From: Arthrobacter oryzae
Lineage (GTDB): Bacteria; Actinomycetota; Actinomycetes; Actinomycetales; Micrococcaceae
Length of the DNA: 64,000 nucleotides
Assembly: GCF_030812315.1 (NCBI RefSeq)
Contig: NZ_JAUSSM010000008.1
Span: forward strand, 62,001 to 126,000
Direction of reading: 5' to 3'
The first letter of the stretch is position 1. Each line of letters begins with the position of its first letter. Positions 10,632-19,877 of the stretch are shown one piece after another. A model generated the notes under the pieces. The model had not been told where the DNA came from, did not search any database, and saw nothing but the letters and a program-made list of their open reading frames with translations. Made by a program: the position numbers and the translations under genes.

Positions 10632-11370
10632 GCACCGCGACGTGACGGCGGCAGACGACCCGCGCCTGATCGAACTCCAAGAGCGCCTGGCTGCAGTCCG
10701 GGCCAGGATTGCCGCCGCCACGGAAGCCGCCGGCCGGCACGGCAACCCGCCGGAGCTGATCGTGGTGACCAAGTTCCACCCTGCCGATGATGTGCGGCGG
10801 CTGGCTGCCCTGGGTGTTGGCGATGTGGGGGAGAACAGGGACCAGGAAGCCTCGGACAAGGCTGCACGGCTCAGCGCCCTTGGGCTCCGCTGGCATTTTG
10901 TGGGCCAGCTGCAGAGTAACAAGGCCAAATCCGTGGTGCGCTATGCACACTCCATCCATTCAGTGGACCGGCCGCAGCTGGCAGCTGCCCTCGCCCGTTC
11001 CATCGCCACGGAGCAGGAAAGGACCGGCCGGGGACCGCTCGAATGCTTCATCCAGGTGAGCCTGGATGAAGACGCCGGCAGCCACCGGGGAGGCGCCAGC
11101 CGCCTGGACGTTCCGGCGCTGGCGGACCAGCTGGCCGGATCGCCGGGGCTGGTGCTGGCCGGCCTGATGGCGGTGGCTCCGCTCGGTTCCGATCCGGATG
11201 CGGCTTTCGGCAGATTGGCCGAAATTTCGGCGCAGCTGCTGACGGACCACCCCTCGGCGACAGGGATTTCCGCGGGCATGAGCCAGGACCTTGAATCCGC
11301 TGTCAGGGCAGGTGCGACACACCTGAGAATTGGCTCGGATATATTGGGTTCGCGTCCTGCGTTGCGGTAG
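10624..11370 (+). CDS. YggS/YBL036C-family PLP homeostasis protein
   Basis: This 248-aa protein is of the alanine-racemase-fold family that binds pyridoxal phosphate and supports vitamin B6 and amino-acid homeostasis, without a known robust catalytic activity. The PLP lysine is likely K50 in LIVVTKFHPADDVRRL. Other family blocks are GENRDQEASDKA, WHFVGQLQSNKAKSVV and LRIGSDILGSR. The start is the ATG at 10624, inside the end of pgeF; open frame further upstream in the same phase is only antiphase reading through pgeF. Conserved position before sepF. Confidence 0.92.
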   Translation: MSEHRDVTAADDPRLIELQERLAAVRARIAAATEAAGRHGNPPELIVVTKFHPADDVRRLAALGVGDVGENRDQEASDKAARLSALGLRWHFVGQLQSNKAKSVVRYAHSIHSVDRPQLAAALARSIATEQERTGRGPLECFIQVSLDEDAGSHRGGASRLDVPALADQLAGSPGLVLAGLMAVAPLGSDPDAAFGRLAEISAQLLTDHPSATGISAGMSQDLESAVRAGATHLRIGSDILGSRPALR

Positions 11371-11376
11371 CGTCAA

Positions 11377-11410
11377 AGCATTGGAAGAGAATGGCGGGGA
11401 TTCCAATGCT
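11377..11410. repeat. Inverted repeat between yggS and sepF
   Basis: AGCATTGGAA (11377-11386) and TTCCAATGCT (11401-11410) form a perfect 10-bp stem with a 14-nt loop. It starts 7 nt after the yggS stop. No T-run follows, so it may be a weak terminator or a regulatory hairpin ahead of sepF. Confidence 0.45.
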
Positions 11411-11458
11411 GTCAAGTCAACTCAGCGGCCCGCTTACGGACACGATTAGGAGTCGACC

Positions 11459-11995
11459 ATGGCTGGCGCTCTGCGCAAGACAATGATCTATCTTGGGCTC
11501 GCCGATGGCGATGAACACTACGAGTCTGAGCACCACACACCGCATAGGGACGAGGACAATTCAATGGAGCATGACCGCGAGGAACGCCGGGCACCGGCGC
11601 CCGTCCGCGAGGTCGCCCGGGATACTCCGACTCCACACGCCGCCGAAGAGGAATATCGCGCACCTGTGACACCTATCAAGCGCGCGGCCTCGAGCCGCGA
11701 AGAGACCACCGGACTCCGCCAGATCACCACGATCCACCCGCGGTCCTACAACGACGCCAAGCTGATCGGCGAAAGTTTCCGTGACGGCATCCCCGTCATT
11801 ATGAACGTCACGGACATGGGAGAAGCCGACGCCAAGCGTCTGGTCGATTTCTCGGCCGGACTGGTGTTCGGCCTTCGCGGTAGCATCGAACGGGTCACCA
11901 ACAAGGTGTTCCTGCTGTCGCCGTCGTACGTAGAGGTCATCGGTGACGACAAGAAGGTCAGCGAGACCCAGGCCAGTTTCTTTAACCAGAGCTAG
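11459..11995 (+). CDS. sepF: SepF, Z-ring membrane anchor
   Basis: SepF binds the FtsZ C-terminal peptide and tethers the Z-ring to the membrane. It is the main anchor in Actinomycetota, which lack FtsA. The product is 178 aa. It has an N-terminal amphipathic segment ([14 protein letters not shown]), an acidic, Arg-rich disordered linker, and the core domain beginning near [18 protein letters not shown] with [18 protein letters not shown]. The ATG is preceded by TTAGGAG. Its partner ftsZ lies 1.6 kb upstream. Confidence 0.95.
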   Translation: MAGALRKTMIYLGLADGDEHYESEHHTPHRDEDNSMEHDREERRAPAPVREVARDTPTPHAAEEEYRAPVTPIKRAASSREETTGLRQITTIHPRSYNDAKLIGESFRDGIPVIMNVTDMGEADAKRLVDFSAGLVFGLRGSIERVTNKVFLLSPSYVEVIGDDKKVSETQASFFNQS

Positions 11996-12010
11996 CATCG
12001 GACTCTCGCG

Positions 12011-12039
12011 GATGCCAGGCAGGACACCTGTCTGGCATC
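12011..12039 (+). terminator. Hairpin after sepF
   Basis: GATGCCAGGCAGG pairs with CCTGTCTGGCATC around an ACA loop, 13 pairs with one G-U wobble. It lies 15 nt downstream of the sepF stop. Only a short T-poor tail follows, so termination strength is uncertain. Confidence 0.55.
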
Positions 12040-12112
12040 TGTGCTGAAATAGATTAGAACGTCAACAGGACACTGCGGTATCCGGAATGAACACGGAGAT
12101 ATGAGTTAAGTC

Positions 12113-12400
12113 ATGGGAATTGTTTTCGGACTTGTCTATATCGCGTTGTTATTCGTATTTGTGGCATTGATCATCCGTTTGGTCTTCGACTGGGTGCAGA
12201 TGTTTGCACGGGAGTGGAGGCCGCGGGGTGCCGCCCTGGTGGCTGCCCACACTGTCTACTCCGTCACAGATCCTCCCCTGAAGGTGCTGAGGCGCCTGAT
12301 TCCGCCCTTGCGTCTGGGCGGCATTTCGCTGGATCTCGGGTTTTTGCTTTTGTTCATCGCGATCTCCGTGGCTATGGCAATTGTGAAGTCTTTCGCGTAA
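12113..12400 (+). CDS. YggT-family small membrane protein
   Basis: This 95-aa protein has two hydrophobic segments, one at the N-terminus (VFGLVYIALLFVFVALIIRLV) and one at the C-terminus (LGFLLLFIAISVAMAIVKSF). They flank a DWVQMFAREWRP/LRRLIPPLRLG core typical of the YggT family. Members sit next to sepF and divIVA in many Gram-positive bacteria and are thought to assist envelope or division functions; the molecular role is unknown. The start ATG is preceded by GGAGATATGAG. Confidence 0.9.
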   Translation: MGIVFGLVYIALLFVFVALIIRLVFDWVQMFAREWRPRGAALVAAHTVYSVTDPPLKVLRRLIPPLRLGGISLDLGFLLLFIAISVAMAIVKSFA

Positions 12401-12574
12401 TTTTCATAACAGCTTGCGGCGCAGTAACAGGGCGGGAAACCGTCATCCACAGCATCGCGTAGAAACTCCGGTTTGACACCTCAGTGTTGAATTAGAGGAA
12501 CCAGACCATATTTAGGTACCGTAGTTTTGACGGCCGGAAGGCCTACTGACTAACTAGACCAACGAGGTGACCAG

Positions 12575-13273
12575 ATGGCTTTGACGCCAGAAGACGTTGT
12601 CAACAAGCGCTTTCAGCCGACCAAGTTCCGCGAAGGCTACGACCAGGACGAAGTTGACGACTTCCTGGACGAAATCGTCGTCGAACTGCGCCGCCTGAAC
12701 CAGGAGAACGATGAGCTTCGCAAGAAGCTTGCCGAGAGTGGCTCCGGCACGCCTGCCAGCTCCGCAGCAGCGGCGCCGGTAGTGGAAAAGGTCCCCGCGC
12801 CGGTCAAGGCTGAAAAGGACGAGTCCCGGGCCAAGGCGGAAGCCGAGGCCAAGGCCGCTGAAGCCAAGAAGAAGGCCCCGGAGCCGGCAGCTGCCCTTGC
12901 ACCGGTTCCCGCACCGGCCACCTCATCAGCGGTCAATCCGACCGCCGAGTCGGCTGCCGGCCTGCTGGCTATGGCACAGCAGATGCACGACAAGCACGTC
13001 GCCGACGGCCAGCAGCAGAAGGACAAGATCATCGCCGAGGCGCAGATCGAAGCCAGCAGCCTTGTCAACGACGCGCAGGAGAAGTCCCGCAAGATCCTTG
13101 GTGCCCTGGAACAGCAGCGGTCCGTCCTGGAGCGCAAGGTGGAGCAGCTGCGCGGCTTCGAACGCGACTACCGCTCACGCCTGAAGGCCTACATCGAAGG
13201 CCAGCTGCGCGACCTGGATGCCCGCGGCTCCGTGGCAGCCCCTGAGGTTGGCGACGGCAGCCCCGCCGTTTAG
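12575..13273 (+). CDS. wag31: Wag31/DivIVA polar growth and septum-site protein
   Basis: This coiled-coil protein marks curved membrane at poles and septa and organises apical cell-wall growth in Actinomycetota. It is 232 aa. It has the DivIVA N-terminal membrane-binding domain (LTPEDVVNKRFQPTKFREGYDQDEVDDFLDE, residues 3-33), a first coiled coil, an Ala/Pro/Lys-rich linker (about residues 55-125), and a second coiled coil (QQMHDKHVADGQQQKDKII onward). GAGGTGA precedes the ATG. The 174-nt upstream region contains TTGACA at 12473-12478 and may hold its own promoter. Confidence 0.95.
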   Translation: MALTPEDVVNKRFQPTKFREGYDQDEVDDFLDEIVVELRRLNQENDELRKKLAESGSGTPASSAAAAPVVEKVPAPVKAEKDESRAKAEAEAKAAEAKKKAPEPAAALAPVPAPATSSAVNPTAESAAGLLAMAQQMHDKHVADGQQQKDKIIAEAQIEASSLVNDAQEKSRKILGALEQQRSVLERKVEQLRGFERDYRSRLKAYIEGQLRDLDARGSVAAPEVGDGSPAV

Positions 13274-13284
13274 CAAGTATTCTG

Positions 13285-13322
13285 AAAGCCGGTGGCTGAG
13301 GATTCCTCGGCCGCCGGCTTTT
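13285..13322 (+). terminator. Rho-independent terminator of wag31
   Basis: A 17-pair stem (13285-13301 with 13305-13321, two G-U wobbles) with an ATT loop runs into TTTT. It lies 11 nt after the wag31 stop. It also rules out long upstream start codons for lspA, which would have to be read through it. Confidence 0.85.
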
Positions 13323-13406
13323 GCCATTAACCGCCACCGGTGCGACCACCGGCCGGCACGAGCACCTTCCTCCCGGTCCCCGGACTGGCTCCTGAATGAA
13401 AGCTTT

Positions 13407-13973
13407 ATGACAGACGAAACAGCACCTGCCGCAGCGCAGCCAACACCGACGCAAGCCCGGCCCCGAAAGGCGGTCCTGCTCACGCTCTTCGCCGGCTTCG
13501 CTGTTTTCGCCTACGTCTTCGATCAGCTCACCAAACTGTGGGTCACAAGCACCATGGTGGAGGGGGAACGGACACCGGTGCTTCCCCCGCTGCTGCACTG
13601 GTACTACATCCGGAACTCGGGTGCTGCGTTTTCCATCGGCGAGAACGTGACCTGGGTATTTACCATCATCATGGCCGCCGTTTCGATCGCCATTCTCTTC
13701 CAGCTGCGAAAACTCGGATCCGCCTGGTGGGCCCTGGCGCTTGGACTGCTCCTCGGCGGCGCGCTGGGAAACCTCACGGACCGGCTGTTCCGGGAACCGT
13801 CGTTCGCCATGGGCCATGTGGTGGACTTCATCCAGCTGCCCAATTTTGCGATCTTCAACATCGCCGATTCGGCTGTAGTCTCCGCCGTCGTGATCATCTG
13901 CCTGCTGACGCTCCGCGGCATTTCCCTTGACGGTTCACGGCTCCAGAAGCCGGCGGAGGACCACAATGCCTGA
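13407..13973 (+). CDS. lspA: LspA, prolipoprotein signal peptidase II
   Basis: This membrane aspartyl peptidase cleaves signal peptides from diacylglyceryl-prolipoproteins. It is 188 aa from ATG 13407, chosen because any upstream start would overlap the wag31 terminator. It has four hydrophobic helices, DQLTKLW near the first, [10 protein letters not shown], and the two catalytic-Asp blocks [11 protein letters not shown] and FNIADSAVV. The N-terminus carries an extra ~25-residue Ala/Pro/Thr leader. The stop overlaps rluD by 8 nt. Confidence 0.95.
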   Translation: MTDETAPAAAQPTPTQARPRKAVLLTLFAGFAVFAYVFDQLTKLWVTSTMVEGERTPVLPPLLHWYYIRNSGAAFSIGENVTWVFTIIMAAVSIAILFQLRKLGSAWWALALGLLLGGALGNLTDRLFREPSFAMGHVVDFIQLPNFAIFNIADSAVVSAVVIICLLTLRGISLDGSRLQKPAEDHNA

Positions 13974-14892
13974 AAGACTCACCGTTCCTGACGACCTGGC
14001 CGGTACGCGCGTCGATGCCGGGCTCGCCCGGCTGATGGGCATATCCCGCTCGCAGGCCGCAACACTGATCGCCGAAGGCAACGTCAGCTCCGGCGGCAAG
14101 GCCGTGGGCAAGTCCCTGAAGCTCGCCCCGGGCACCGTGCTGGAAGTCGTTGTTCCCGAACGGCGGGACCCCCTGGAAGTCGTGGAGGAAGTTGTGGAAG
14201 GCCTTAAGGTACTGCTGGACGACGAAGACTTCGTGGTCATCGATAAGCCAGTGGGTGTGGCCGCGCATCCGTCCCCGGGCTGGGTGGGACCCACTGTCGT
14301 GGGCGGCCTCGCCGGGCTGGGCTACCGGATCTCGACGTCGGGTGCCCCCGAACGTGCGGGCATTGTGCACCGCCTCGACGTCGGCACCTCAGGGGTCATG
14401 GTGGTGGCCAAGTCGGAACAGGCATACACGGCGCTCAAACGCGCCTTCAAGGAACGCACGGTGGACAAGGTGTACCACGCAGTGGTCCAGGGACTCCCGG
14501 ATCCCCTGGCCGGCACCATCGATGCACCCATCGGCCGTCACCCCGGCCATGACTGGCGCTTCGCCGTCCTCGAAGACGGCCGCGATTCCGTGACCCACTA
14601 CGAGGTTCTGGAGGCCTTCGGCAAGGCCACGCTCGTGGAAGTGCACCTGGAAACCGGCCGGACCCACCAGATCCGCGTTCACTTCTCCGCCCTGCGGCAC
14701 CCGTGTGCAGGAGACCTGACGTACGGCGCGGACCCGCGCCTGGCTGCCACGCTTGGCCTGACCCGGCAATGGCTGCACGCCAGGCAGCTCGGCTTCGACA
14801 ATCCCCGGACCGGGGAACGGGTGACCGTGACCAGCGAATACCCGCAGGACCTGGCCTACGCACTGGAGATTCTTTCCTCCGGGCAGGCCTGA
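13966..14892 (+). CDS. rluD: RluA/RluD-family 23S rRNA pseudouridine synthase
   Basis: This enzyme isomerises uridines to pseudouridine, most likely in 23S rRNA. It is 308 aa from ATG 13966 (GGCGGAGGA upstream). It has an N-terminal S4 RNA-binding domain ([22 protein letters not shown], residues about 12-60) and the catalytic domain with the HRLDVGTSG motif whose Asp is the nucleophile. It also carries the C-terminal block [12 protein letters not shown]. The lspA-rluD pairing is widespread. The exact target uridines cannot be told from sequence. Confidence 0.92.
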   Translation: MPERLTVPDDLAGTRVDAGLARLMGISRSQAATLIAEGNVSSGGKAVGKSLKLAPGTVLEVVVPERRDPLEVVEEVVEGLKVLLDDEDFVVIDKPVGVAAHPSPGWVGPTVVGGLAGLGYRISTSGAPERAGIVHRLDVGTSGVMVVAKSEQAYTALKRAFKERTVDKVYHAVVQGLPDPLAGTIDAPIGRHPGHDWRFAVLEDGRDSVTHYEVLEAFGKATLVEVHLETGRTHQIRVHFSALRHPCAGDLTYGADPRLAATLGLTRQWLHARQLGFDNPRTGERVTVTSEYPQDLAYALEILSSGQA

Positions 14893-14916
14893 GCCAGAAC
14901 TGTCGCCGGTCGGCAC

Positions 14917-14922
14917 TAGAAT
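14917..14922 (+). promoter_or_regulatory. -10 element for a leaderless dnaE transcript
   Basis: TAGAAT lies exactly 6 nt before the GTG of dnaE, and no Shine-Dalgarno is present. This is the TANNNT-N6-start arrangement of leaderless actinobacterial mRNAs. The string from the hexamer to the start is nearly the same at hisD. Confidence 0.65.
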
Positions 14923-14928
14923 GGTCCG

Positions 14929-17900
14929 GTGACTTCCAGCAACGACTCGTTTGTCCATCTCCACAACCACACCGAGTACTCGATGCTGGACGGTGCCGCC
15001 CGGCTCGGAGAGCTTTTCGACGAAACCGAGCGGCTCGGCATGCCCGCCCTGGCCACAACAGACCACGGCTATCTGTTCGGCGCCTTCGATTTCTGGAAGC
15101 GGGCCACCGACAAGGGCATCAGACCGATCATCGGCGTCGAAGCCTATGTGACTCCCGGAACCGCCCGCGGTGACAAGAGCCGTGTCCGCTGGGGCGAGGA
15201 AAGCCAGCGCAAGGACGACGTCTCCGGCGGTGGTTCCTACACCCACATGACCCTGCTGAGCTACAACAACGTGGGCATGCGGAACCTGTTCCGTACCTCT
15301 TCGATCGCTTCATTGGACTCGGTTTTCGGCAAATGGCCCCGGCTGGACCGGGAGCTGCTGAACACCTACTCGGAAGGGCTCATCGCCACCACCGGCTGCC
15401 CGTCCGGTGAGGTCCAGACCCGGCTGCGGCTCGGCCAGTACCGCGAGGCGCGGGAGGCTGCTGCAGAGTTCCGCGACATCTTCGGCGCGGAGAACTACTT
15501 CTGCGAACTGATGGACCACGGCCTGGATATTGAGCGGCGCGTCACCGGCGACCTGCTGCGCCTGGCCAAGGACCTCAACCTGCCGCTGGTGGCCACCAAC
15601 GACCTGCACTACACGCACGAGCACGACGCGAAGGCGCACGAGGCCCTGCTGGCCATCCAGTCGGGCTCCACCCTCCTGGAGCCGACCTACGACAACGGCG
15701 GTTCGCGCTTTGCCTTTTCCGGCAGCGGCTACTACCTGAAGTCACCGCAGGAAATGCGTGAACTCTTCCGCGACCACCCGGAGGCGTGCGACAACACCCT
15801 CCTGATCGCGGAGCGCTGCGAAGTTTCGTTCAACACCGGCGCCAACTACATGCCCCGGTTCCCTTGCCCGGAGGGGGAAGACGAAACGTCCTGGCTGGTC
15901 AAGGAAGTCGACAAAGGACTCCACTACCGCTATCCCCAGGGCATCCCGGACAAGGTCCGCAAGCAGGCCGACTATGAGCTGGAAGTCATCACCTCCATGG
16001 GCTTCCCGGGCTACTTCCTCGTGGTTGCCGACTTCATCAACTGGGCCAAGAACAACGGCATCCGGGTTGGTCCCGGACGTGGTTCAGGTGCAGGCTCCAT
16101 GGTGGCGTACGCCATGCGCATCACCGACCTTGATCCGCTGCACCACGGCCTGATCTTCGAGCGCTTCCTCAACCCGGACCGCGTCTCCATGCCTGACTTC
16201 GACGTCGACTTCGATGACCGGCGCCGCTCCGAAGTGATTGACTACGTCACGCGCAAATACGGCGACGAACGCGTAGCGATGATCGTCACCTACGGCACCA
16301 TCAAGACCAAGCAGGCCCTCAAGGACTCCTCTCGCGTGCTGGGCTACCCGTTCAGCATGGGCGAGCAGCTGACCAAGGCGCTGCCGCCGGCCGTGATGGC
16401 CAAGGACATTCCGCTGGCCGACATTCAGAACAAGGAAGCCAAGCGCTACAGCGAAGCCGGCGACTTCCGCCAGCTGATCAGCACAGACCCTGAGGCCGCC
16501 AAGGTTTTCGAGACGGCACTGGGCATCGAGGGCCTGAAGCGGCAATGGGGCGTGCACGCCGCCGGCGTCATCATGTCTTCGGACCCCATCATCGACGTGA
16601 TTCCGATCATGCGCCGCTTCCAGGACGGCCAGGTCATCACGCAGTTCGACTATCCGACCTCCGAGGGCCTCGGCCTGATCAAGATGGACTTCCTCGGGCT
16701 CCGAAACCTGACGATCATTTCGGATGCCCTGGAAAACATCAAAATGAACCGCGGCATCGATCTCGACCTCGAAACCCTGGAACTTGACGACACCGCCTCC
16801 TACGAGCTGCTGGCCAGGGGAGACACCCTGGGCGTGTTCCAGCTCGACGGCGGCCCCATGCGCTCCTTGCTCAAGCTCATGAAGCCGGACAACTTCGAAG
16901 ACATCTCCGCGGTGCTGGCCCTCTACCGGCCTGGTCCCATGGGCGCCAACGCGCACACCGACTATGCGCTGCGAAAGAACAAGATCCAGGAGGTCATCCC
17001 GATCCACCCGGAGCTTGAGGAGCCGCTCTCCGAGATCCTGGGTGGCACCTACGGGCTGATCGTGTACCAGGAGCAGGTCATGGCCGTGGCACAGAAACTC
17101 GCCGGCTATACGCTCGGCCAGGCCGACATCCTGCGCCGCGCCATGGGCAAGAAAAAGAAATCCGAGCTGGACAAACAGTTCGCCGGCTTCTCGCAGGGCA
17201 TGCAGGACAACGGCTACTCCATGGCCGCAGTCAAGACCCTCTGGGATATCCTGCTGCCGTTCTCCGACTACGCCTTCAACAAGGCGCACTCGGCCGCCTA
17301 CGGCGTGATCTCCTACTGGACCGCGTACCTGAAGGCGCACTACGCGCCGGAGTACATGGCGGCCCTGCTGACGTCGGTGGGCGACGACAAGGACAAGTCA
17401 GCCATTTACCTCAACGAATGCCGGCGGATGGGCATCACGGTGCTGCCGCCCGACGTCAACGAGTCAGCGCTCAACTTCACCCCGGTCGGCAACGACATCC
17501 GCTTCGGCATGGGTGCCATCCGCAACGTCGGTGTGAACGCCGTGGAAGCAATGGTGGCGGCGCGCGAAAAGGAAGGCGCCTACACGTCCTTCAAGGACTA
17601 CCTGATGAAGGTCCCGGCGGTGGTCTGCAACAAGCGCACCATTGAATCCCTGATCAAGGCAGGCGCATTCGACTCCCTGAACCACCACCGGCGAGCCCTG
17701 GCCATGATCCATGAAGAGGCCATCGACTCCGTGATCACGCTCAAGCGCAACGAGGCGATCGGGCAGTTCGACCTCTTTGCCGGCTTCGAAGAAGCCGAGT
17801 CCGAGGCGTCCCTGAGCATCGAAATCCCCGACCTCCCGGAGTGGGAGAAGAAGGACAAGCTCTCGTTCGAACGCGACATGCTCGGGCTCTATGTCTCGGA

Positions 17901-18486
17901 CCACCCGCTGCAGGGGCTCGAAGGGCTCCTAAGCCAGCATGCCGACCAGTCCATCACCTCGATCATTGCGGAGGACGGCCCGCAGGACGGCGCCGTCATC
18001 ACCATTGCGGGCATGATCACCTCACTGAGCCGACGGATTGCGAAAGCCAGCGGCAACGCCTATGCCCGGGCGGAAATCGAAGACCTGGGCGGCTCCATGG
18101 AGGTCATGTTCTTCGGGCAGGTGTACGGTCCGATCGCGTCCGTGCTGGCCGAAGACCTGATCGTGGTGGTCAAGGGCCGGCTGCAGCGCCGCGACGACGG
18201 CGCCATCGCGCTGAACTGCATGGAACTGTCCGTGCCGGACCTCAGCGAAGGCCTGAACGGCCCCGTGGTCATCACCATGCAAACGCACAAGGCCACCGAA
18301 GCGGTGGTGACGGAGCTCGGCGACGTGCTGCGGACACACCGCGGCAATTCGGAGGTCAGGCTGCACCTGCAGGGCGACACCCGGGTGGAAGTCATGGGCC
18401 TGCCGGTGCACCTGAGGGTCAACCCCAGCCCGTCACTTTTCGGCGACCTGAAGGTGCTGCTCGGGCCGACCTGCCTGGACAGCTGA
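14929..18486 (+). CDS. dnaE: DNA polymerase III alpha subunit
   Basis: This is the replicative DNA polymerase of the Pol III holoenzyme. It is 1185 aa. Domains in order: an N-terminal PHP domain (HLHNHTEYSMLDGAARLGELF from residue 6); palm with catalytic Asp residues in PDFDVDFDD (residues 422-430); thumb/fingers with GPGRGSGAGSMVAYAM and FNKAHSAAYGVISYWTAYLKAHYAPEYMAALL; a helix-hairpin-helix region; and an OB-fold (ITIAGMITSLSRRI) near the C-terminus. The domain order fits DnaE1, not the ImuB-linked DnaE2. The GTG start is supported by a leaderless -10. Confidence 0.97.
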   Translation: MTSSNDSFVHLHNHTEYSMLDGAARLGELFDETERLGMPALATTDHGYLFGAFDFWKRATDKGIRPIIGVEAYVTPGTARGDKSRVRWGEESQRKDDVSGGGSYTHMTLLSYNNVGMRNLFRTSSIASLDSVFGKWPRLDRELLNTYSEGLIATTGCPSGEVQTRLRLGQYREAREAAAEFRDIFGAENYFCELMDHGLDIERRVTGDLLRLAKDLNLPLVATNDLHYTHEHDAKAHEALLAIQSGSTLLEPTYDNGGSRFAFSGSGYYLKSPQEMRELFRDHPEACDNTLLIAERCEVSFNTGANYMPRFPCPEGEDETSWLVKEVDKGLHYRYPQGIPDKVRKQADYELEVITSMGFPGYFLVVADFINWAKNNGIRVGPGRGSGAGSMVAYAMRITDLDPLHHGLIFERFLNPDRVSMPDFDVDFDDRRRSEVIDYVTRKYGDERVAMIVTYGTIKTKQALKDSSRVLGYPFSMGEQLTKALPPAVMAKDIPLADIQNKEAKRYSEAGDFRQLISTDPEAAKVFETALGIEGLKRQWGVHAAGVIMSSDPIIDVIPIMRRFQDGQVITQFDYPTSEGLGLIKMDFLGLRNLTIISDALENIKMNRGIDLDLETLELDDTASYELLARGDTLGVFQLDGGPMRSLLKLMKPDNFEDISAVLALYRPGPMGANAHTDYALRKNKIQEVIPIHPELEEPLSEILGGTYGLIVYQEQVMAVAQKLAGYTLGQADILRRAMGKKKKSELDKQFAGFSQGMQDNGYSMAAVKTLWDILLPFSDYAFNKAHSAAYGVISYWTAYLKAHYAPEYMAALLTSVGDDKDKSAIYLNECRRMGITVLPPDVNESALNFTPVGNDIRFGMGAIRNVGVNAVEAMVAAREKEGAYTSFKDYLMKVPAVVCNKRTIESLIKAGAFDSLNHHRRALAMIHEEAIDSVITLKRNEAIGQFDLFAGFEEAESEASLSIEIPDLPEWEKKDKLSFERDMLGLYVSDHPLQGLEGLLSQHADQSITSIIAEDGPQDGAVITIAGMITSLSRRIAKASGNAYARAEIEDLGGSMEVMFFGQVYGPIASVLAEDLIVVVKGRLQRRDDGAIALNCMELSVPDLSEGLNGPVVITMQTHKATEAVVTELGDVLRTHRGNSEVRLHLQGDTRVEVMGLPVHLRVNPSPSLFGDLKVLLGPTCLDS

Positions 18487-18498
18487 GGCCGCCGGGCC

Positions 18499-18999
18499 TT
18501 AGATTTCGTAGTCGAGCGGGACGGGCTGGCTGTAGGAGCCGGAGTGGTAGAGCAGCGGCGAGCCGTCCTCGCCAACCTGGCCTTCGACGACCTCCACCAC
18601 TACAACGGCGTTGTTCTCAAAGGAGAGGCGCATCTGGATCTTGCCGATCAGCCAGCCGGCCACGTCTTTGAGGATAGGCACTTCGTGCGGCCCGAGCTCC
18701 CAGTGGTCGCCCTCGAACCGGTTCCTGGTACGGGCGAAGCGGTCGGCGAGTTCCTGGTTCTCCAGTCCGAGCATATGGACGCCGATGTGCGTGGTGTTGG
18801 CCACTGCCGGCCAGGAACTGGAGCTGCGGGCCATGTTGAAGGTGAAGCGTGGCGGCTGCGCGGACAGCGATGCCACGGAGGTGGCCGTGAATCCGTACGG
18901 GACGCCGTTGTAGTTCACCGTGATAATTGCCACGCCGGCCGCGTGCCGGCGGAACATCTCCTTGAACGTGCCTTCGAAGGCTGCGTTGTCTGAGGTCAC
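18499..18999 (-). CDS. Flavin reductase-like FMN-binding protein
   Basis: This 166-aa protein is of the flavin reductase / split-barrel FMN-binding family, which typically reduces FMN or FAD with NAD(P)H for a partner monooxygenase. Signatures are FKEMFRRHAAGVAIITV, YGFTATSVASLSAQPPRFTFNM, a central SSSWPAVANTTHIGVHML, and a C-terminal PLLYHSGSY. The GTG start is preceded by AGGGAG. It is convergent with dnaE, 12 nt away. No monooxygenase gene is adjacent, so its partner is unknown. Confidence 0.85.
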   Translation of the reverse strand: MTSDNAAFEGTFKEMFRRHAAGVAIITVNYNGVPYGFTATSVASLSAQPPRFTFNMARSSSSWPAVANTTHIGVHMLGLENQELADRFARTRNRFEGDHWELGPHEVPILKDVAGWLIGKIQMRLSFENNAVVVVEVVEGQVGEDGSPLLYHSGSYSQPVPLDYEI

Positions 19000-19080
19000 T
19001 GTGATCTAACTCCCTGCTGAAAACTGTTCTGGTTGCGTCCTGCATGCCAGCGTATGGGCGCGCCTTGGTGTGGCCGTCAC

Positions 19081-19138
19081 TTGTTTACCCGCCGCGTCAA
19101 TTGTTTAACTGCGGTGAACGTTTGTTAATGTTTGTTTC
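19081..19138 (+). promoter_or_regulatory. Promoter with TTGTTTA direct repeats, leaderless start
   Basis: TTGTTTA occurs at 19081-19087 and 19101-19107, TTGTTAA at 19122-19128 and TTGTTTC at 19132-19138. The first three are 20-21 bp apart, about two helical turns. TAATGT at 19126-19131 lies 7 nt before the ATG, and no Shine-Dalgarno is present, which fits a leaderless transcript. The repeats could also be regulator sites; that is inference. Confidence 0.5.
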
Positions 19139-19783
19139 ATGACACAGCCATCAGGCAACGGCCCGGTTCCGCAGAATCCGAGCAATTTCGGGAATGCCGG
19201 CAGCCCACCCGCCTATGGTGAACTTTACCGCGCTGAAGGGGATACGGATTCCGGGAGGGGGAGACGTGCGGCCCGGTCCGGCGGGGAATCCGACCCCGGA
19301 GACGGGGAACCGGCGGCATGGCGGCGCCCCGCAATCATTGCCGCTGGCGGAATTCCGGTGGGACTTCTGTGGTGGCTGCTGGCGCCGGGCGGCCTGAACC
19401 TATTGACCGGCGACCCCGCCCTGGCGACCGGCACGAATGCCGAAGGGTGGCTCCCGCGGGACCTGGTGCTGGCTGGCCTGTTCCTGCTGGCCGGATGCCT
19501 GACGGGATTCCTCCTCAACGGGAAGCGGACCGGCGCTCCGGCACCCGGAACCGTCGTTCTCGCAGTGATCGGCGGGGCGGTTGGCGCCGTTATCGCCTGG
19601 CAGGCCGGCGTGCTGGCGGGGCAATGGTGGGGTCCGGCCGAGGATACTGCGCCGAACGCCAGTATTGCCTTCTCACTCCGTTCTTTCGCCGTGCTGGCAG
19701 TCTGGCCGGCGGCCGTGGCCATCTCAGTGTTTGTGGTCAACCTGCTCAGCCTCATGGGCAAACCGCCGGTGCAGGACAGCTAG
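19139..19783 (+). CDS. Four-helix membrane protein of unknown function
   Basis: This is a 214-aa protein I do not recognise as a named family. The first ~65 residues are Pro/Gly/Ser/Arg-rich and look disordered and cytoplasmic. Four hydrophobic segments follow: about residues 63-85 (IIAAGGIPVGLLWWLLAPG), 105-122 (LVLAGLFLLAGCLTGFLL), 135-160 (VVLAVIGGAVGAVIAWQAG) and 178-203 (FAVLAVWPAAVAISVFVVN). A strongly hydrophobic, Gly-rich character suggests an integral membrane protein rather than a secreted one. It lies just upstream of hisD in the same direction but with a separate promoter. Confidence 0.8.
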   Translation: MTQPSGNGPVPQNPSNFGNAGSPPAYGELYRAEGDTDSGRGRRAARSGGESDPGDGEPAAWRRPAIIAAGGIPVGLLWWLLAPGGLNLLTGDPALATGTNAEGWLPRDLVLAGLFLLAGCLTGFLLNGKRTGAPAPGTVVLAVIGGAVGAVIAWQAGVLAGQWWGPAEDTAPNASIAFSLRSFAVLAVWPAAVAISVFVVNLLSLMGKPPVQDS

Positions 19784-19865
19784 GTCCGCTGGTAGCGGGG
19801 CGGGCCGCCTGCCGGAGCCTGACCTGCCCGGACTTAACACTGACCAATGCGCTCCCGGCGGCACG

Positions 19866-19871
19866 TAAAAT
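19866..19871 (+). promoter_or_regulatory. -10 element for a leaderless hisD transcript
   Basis: TAAAAT lies exactly 6 nt before the hisD GTG with no Shine-Dalgarno between. The same string, differing at two positions, precedes dnaE at 14917. Confidence 0.65.
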
Positions 19872-19877
19872 GGTCGG

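Noticed and set aside
13218-13406. Longer N-terminus for lspA starting inside wag31
   Set aside because: It would be read through the strong wag31 terminator and adds an Arg/Pro-rich run unlike LspA.
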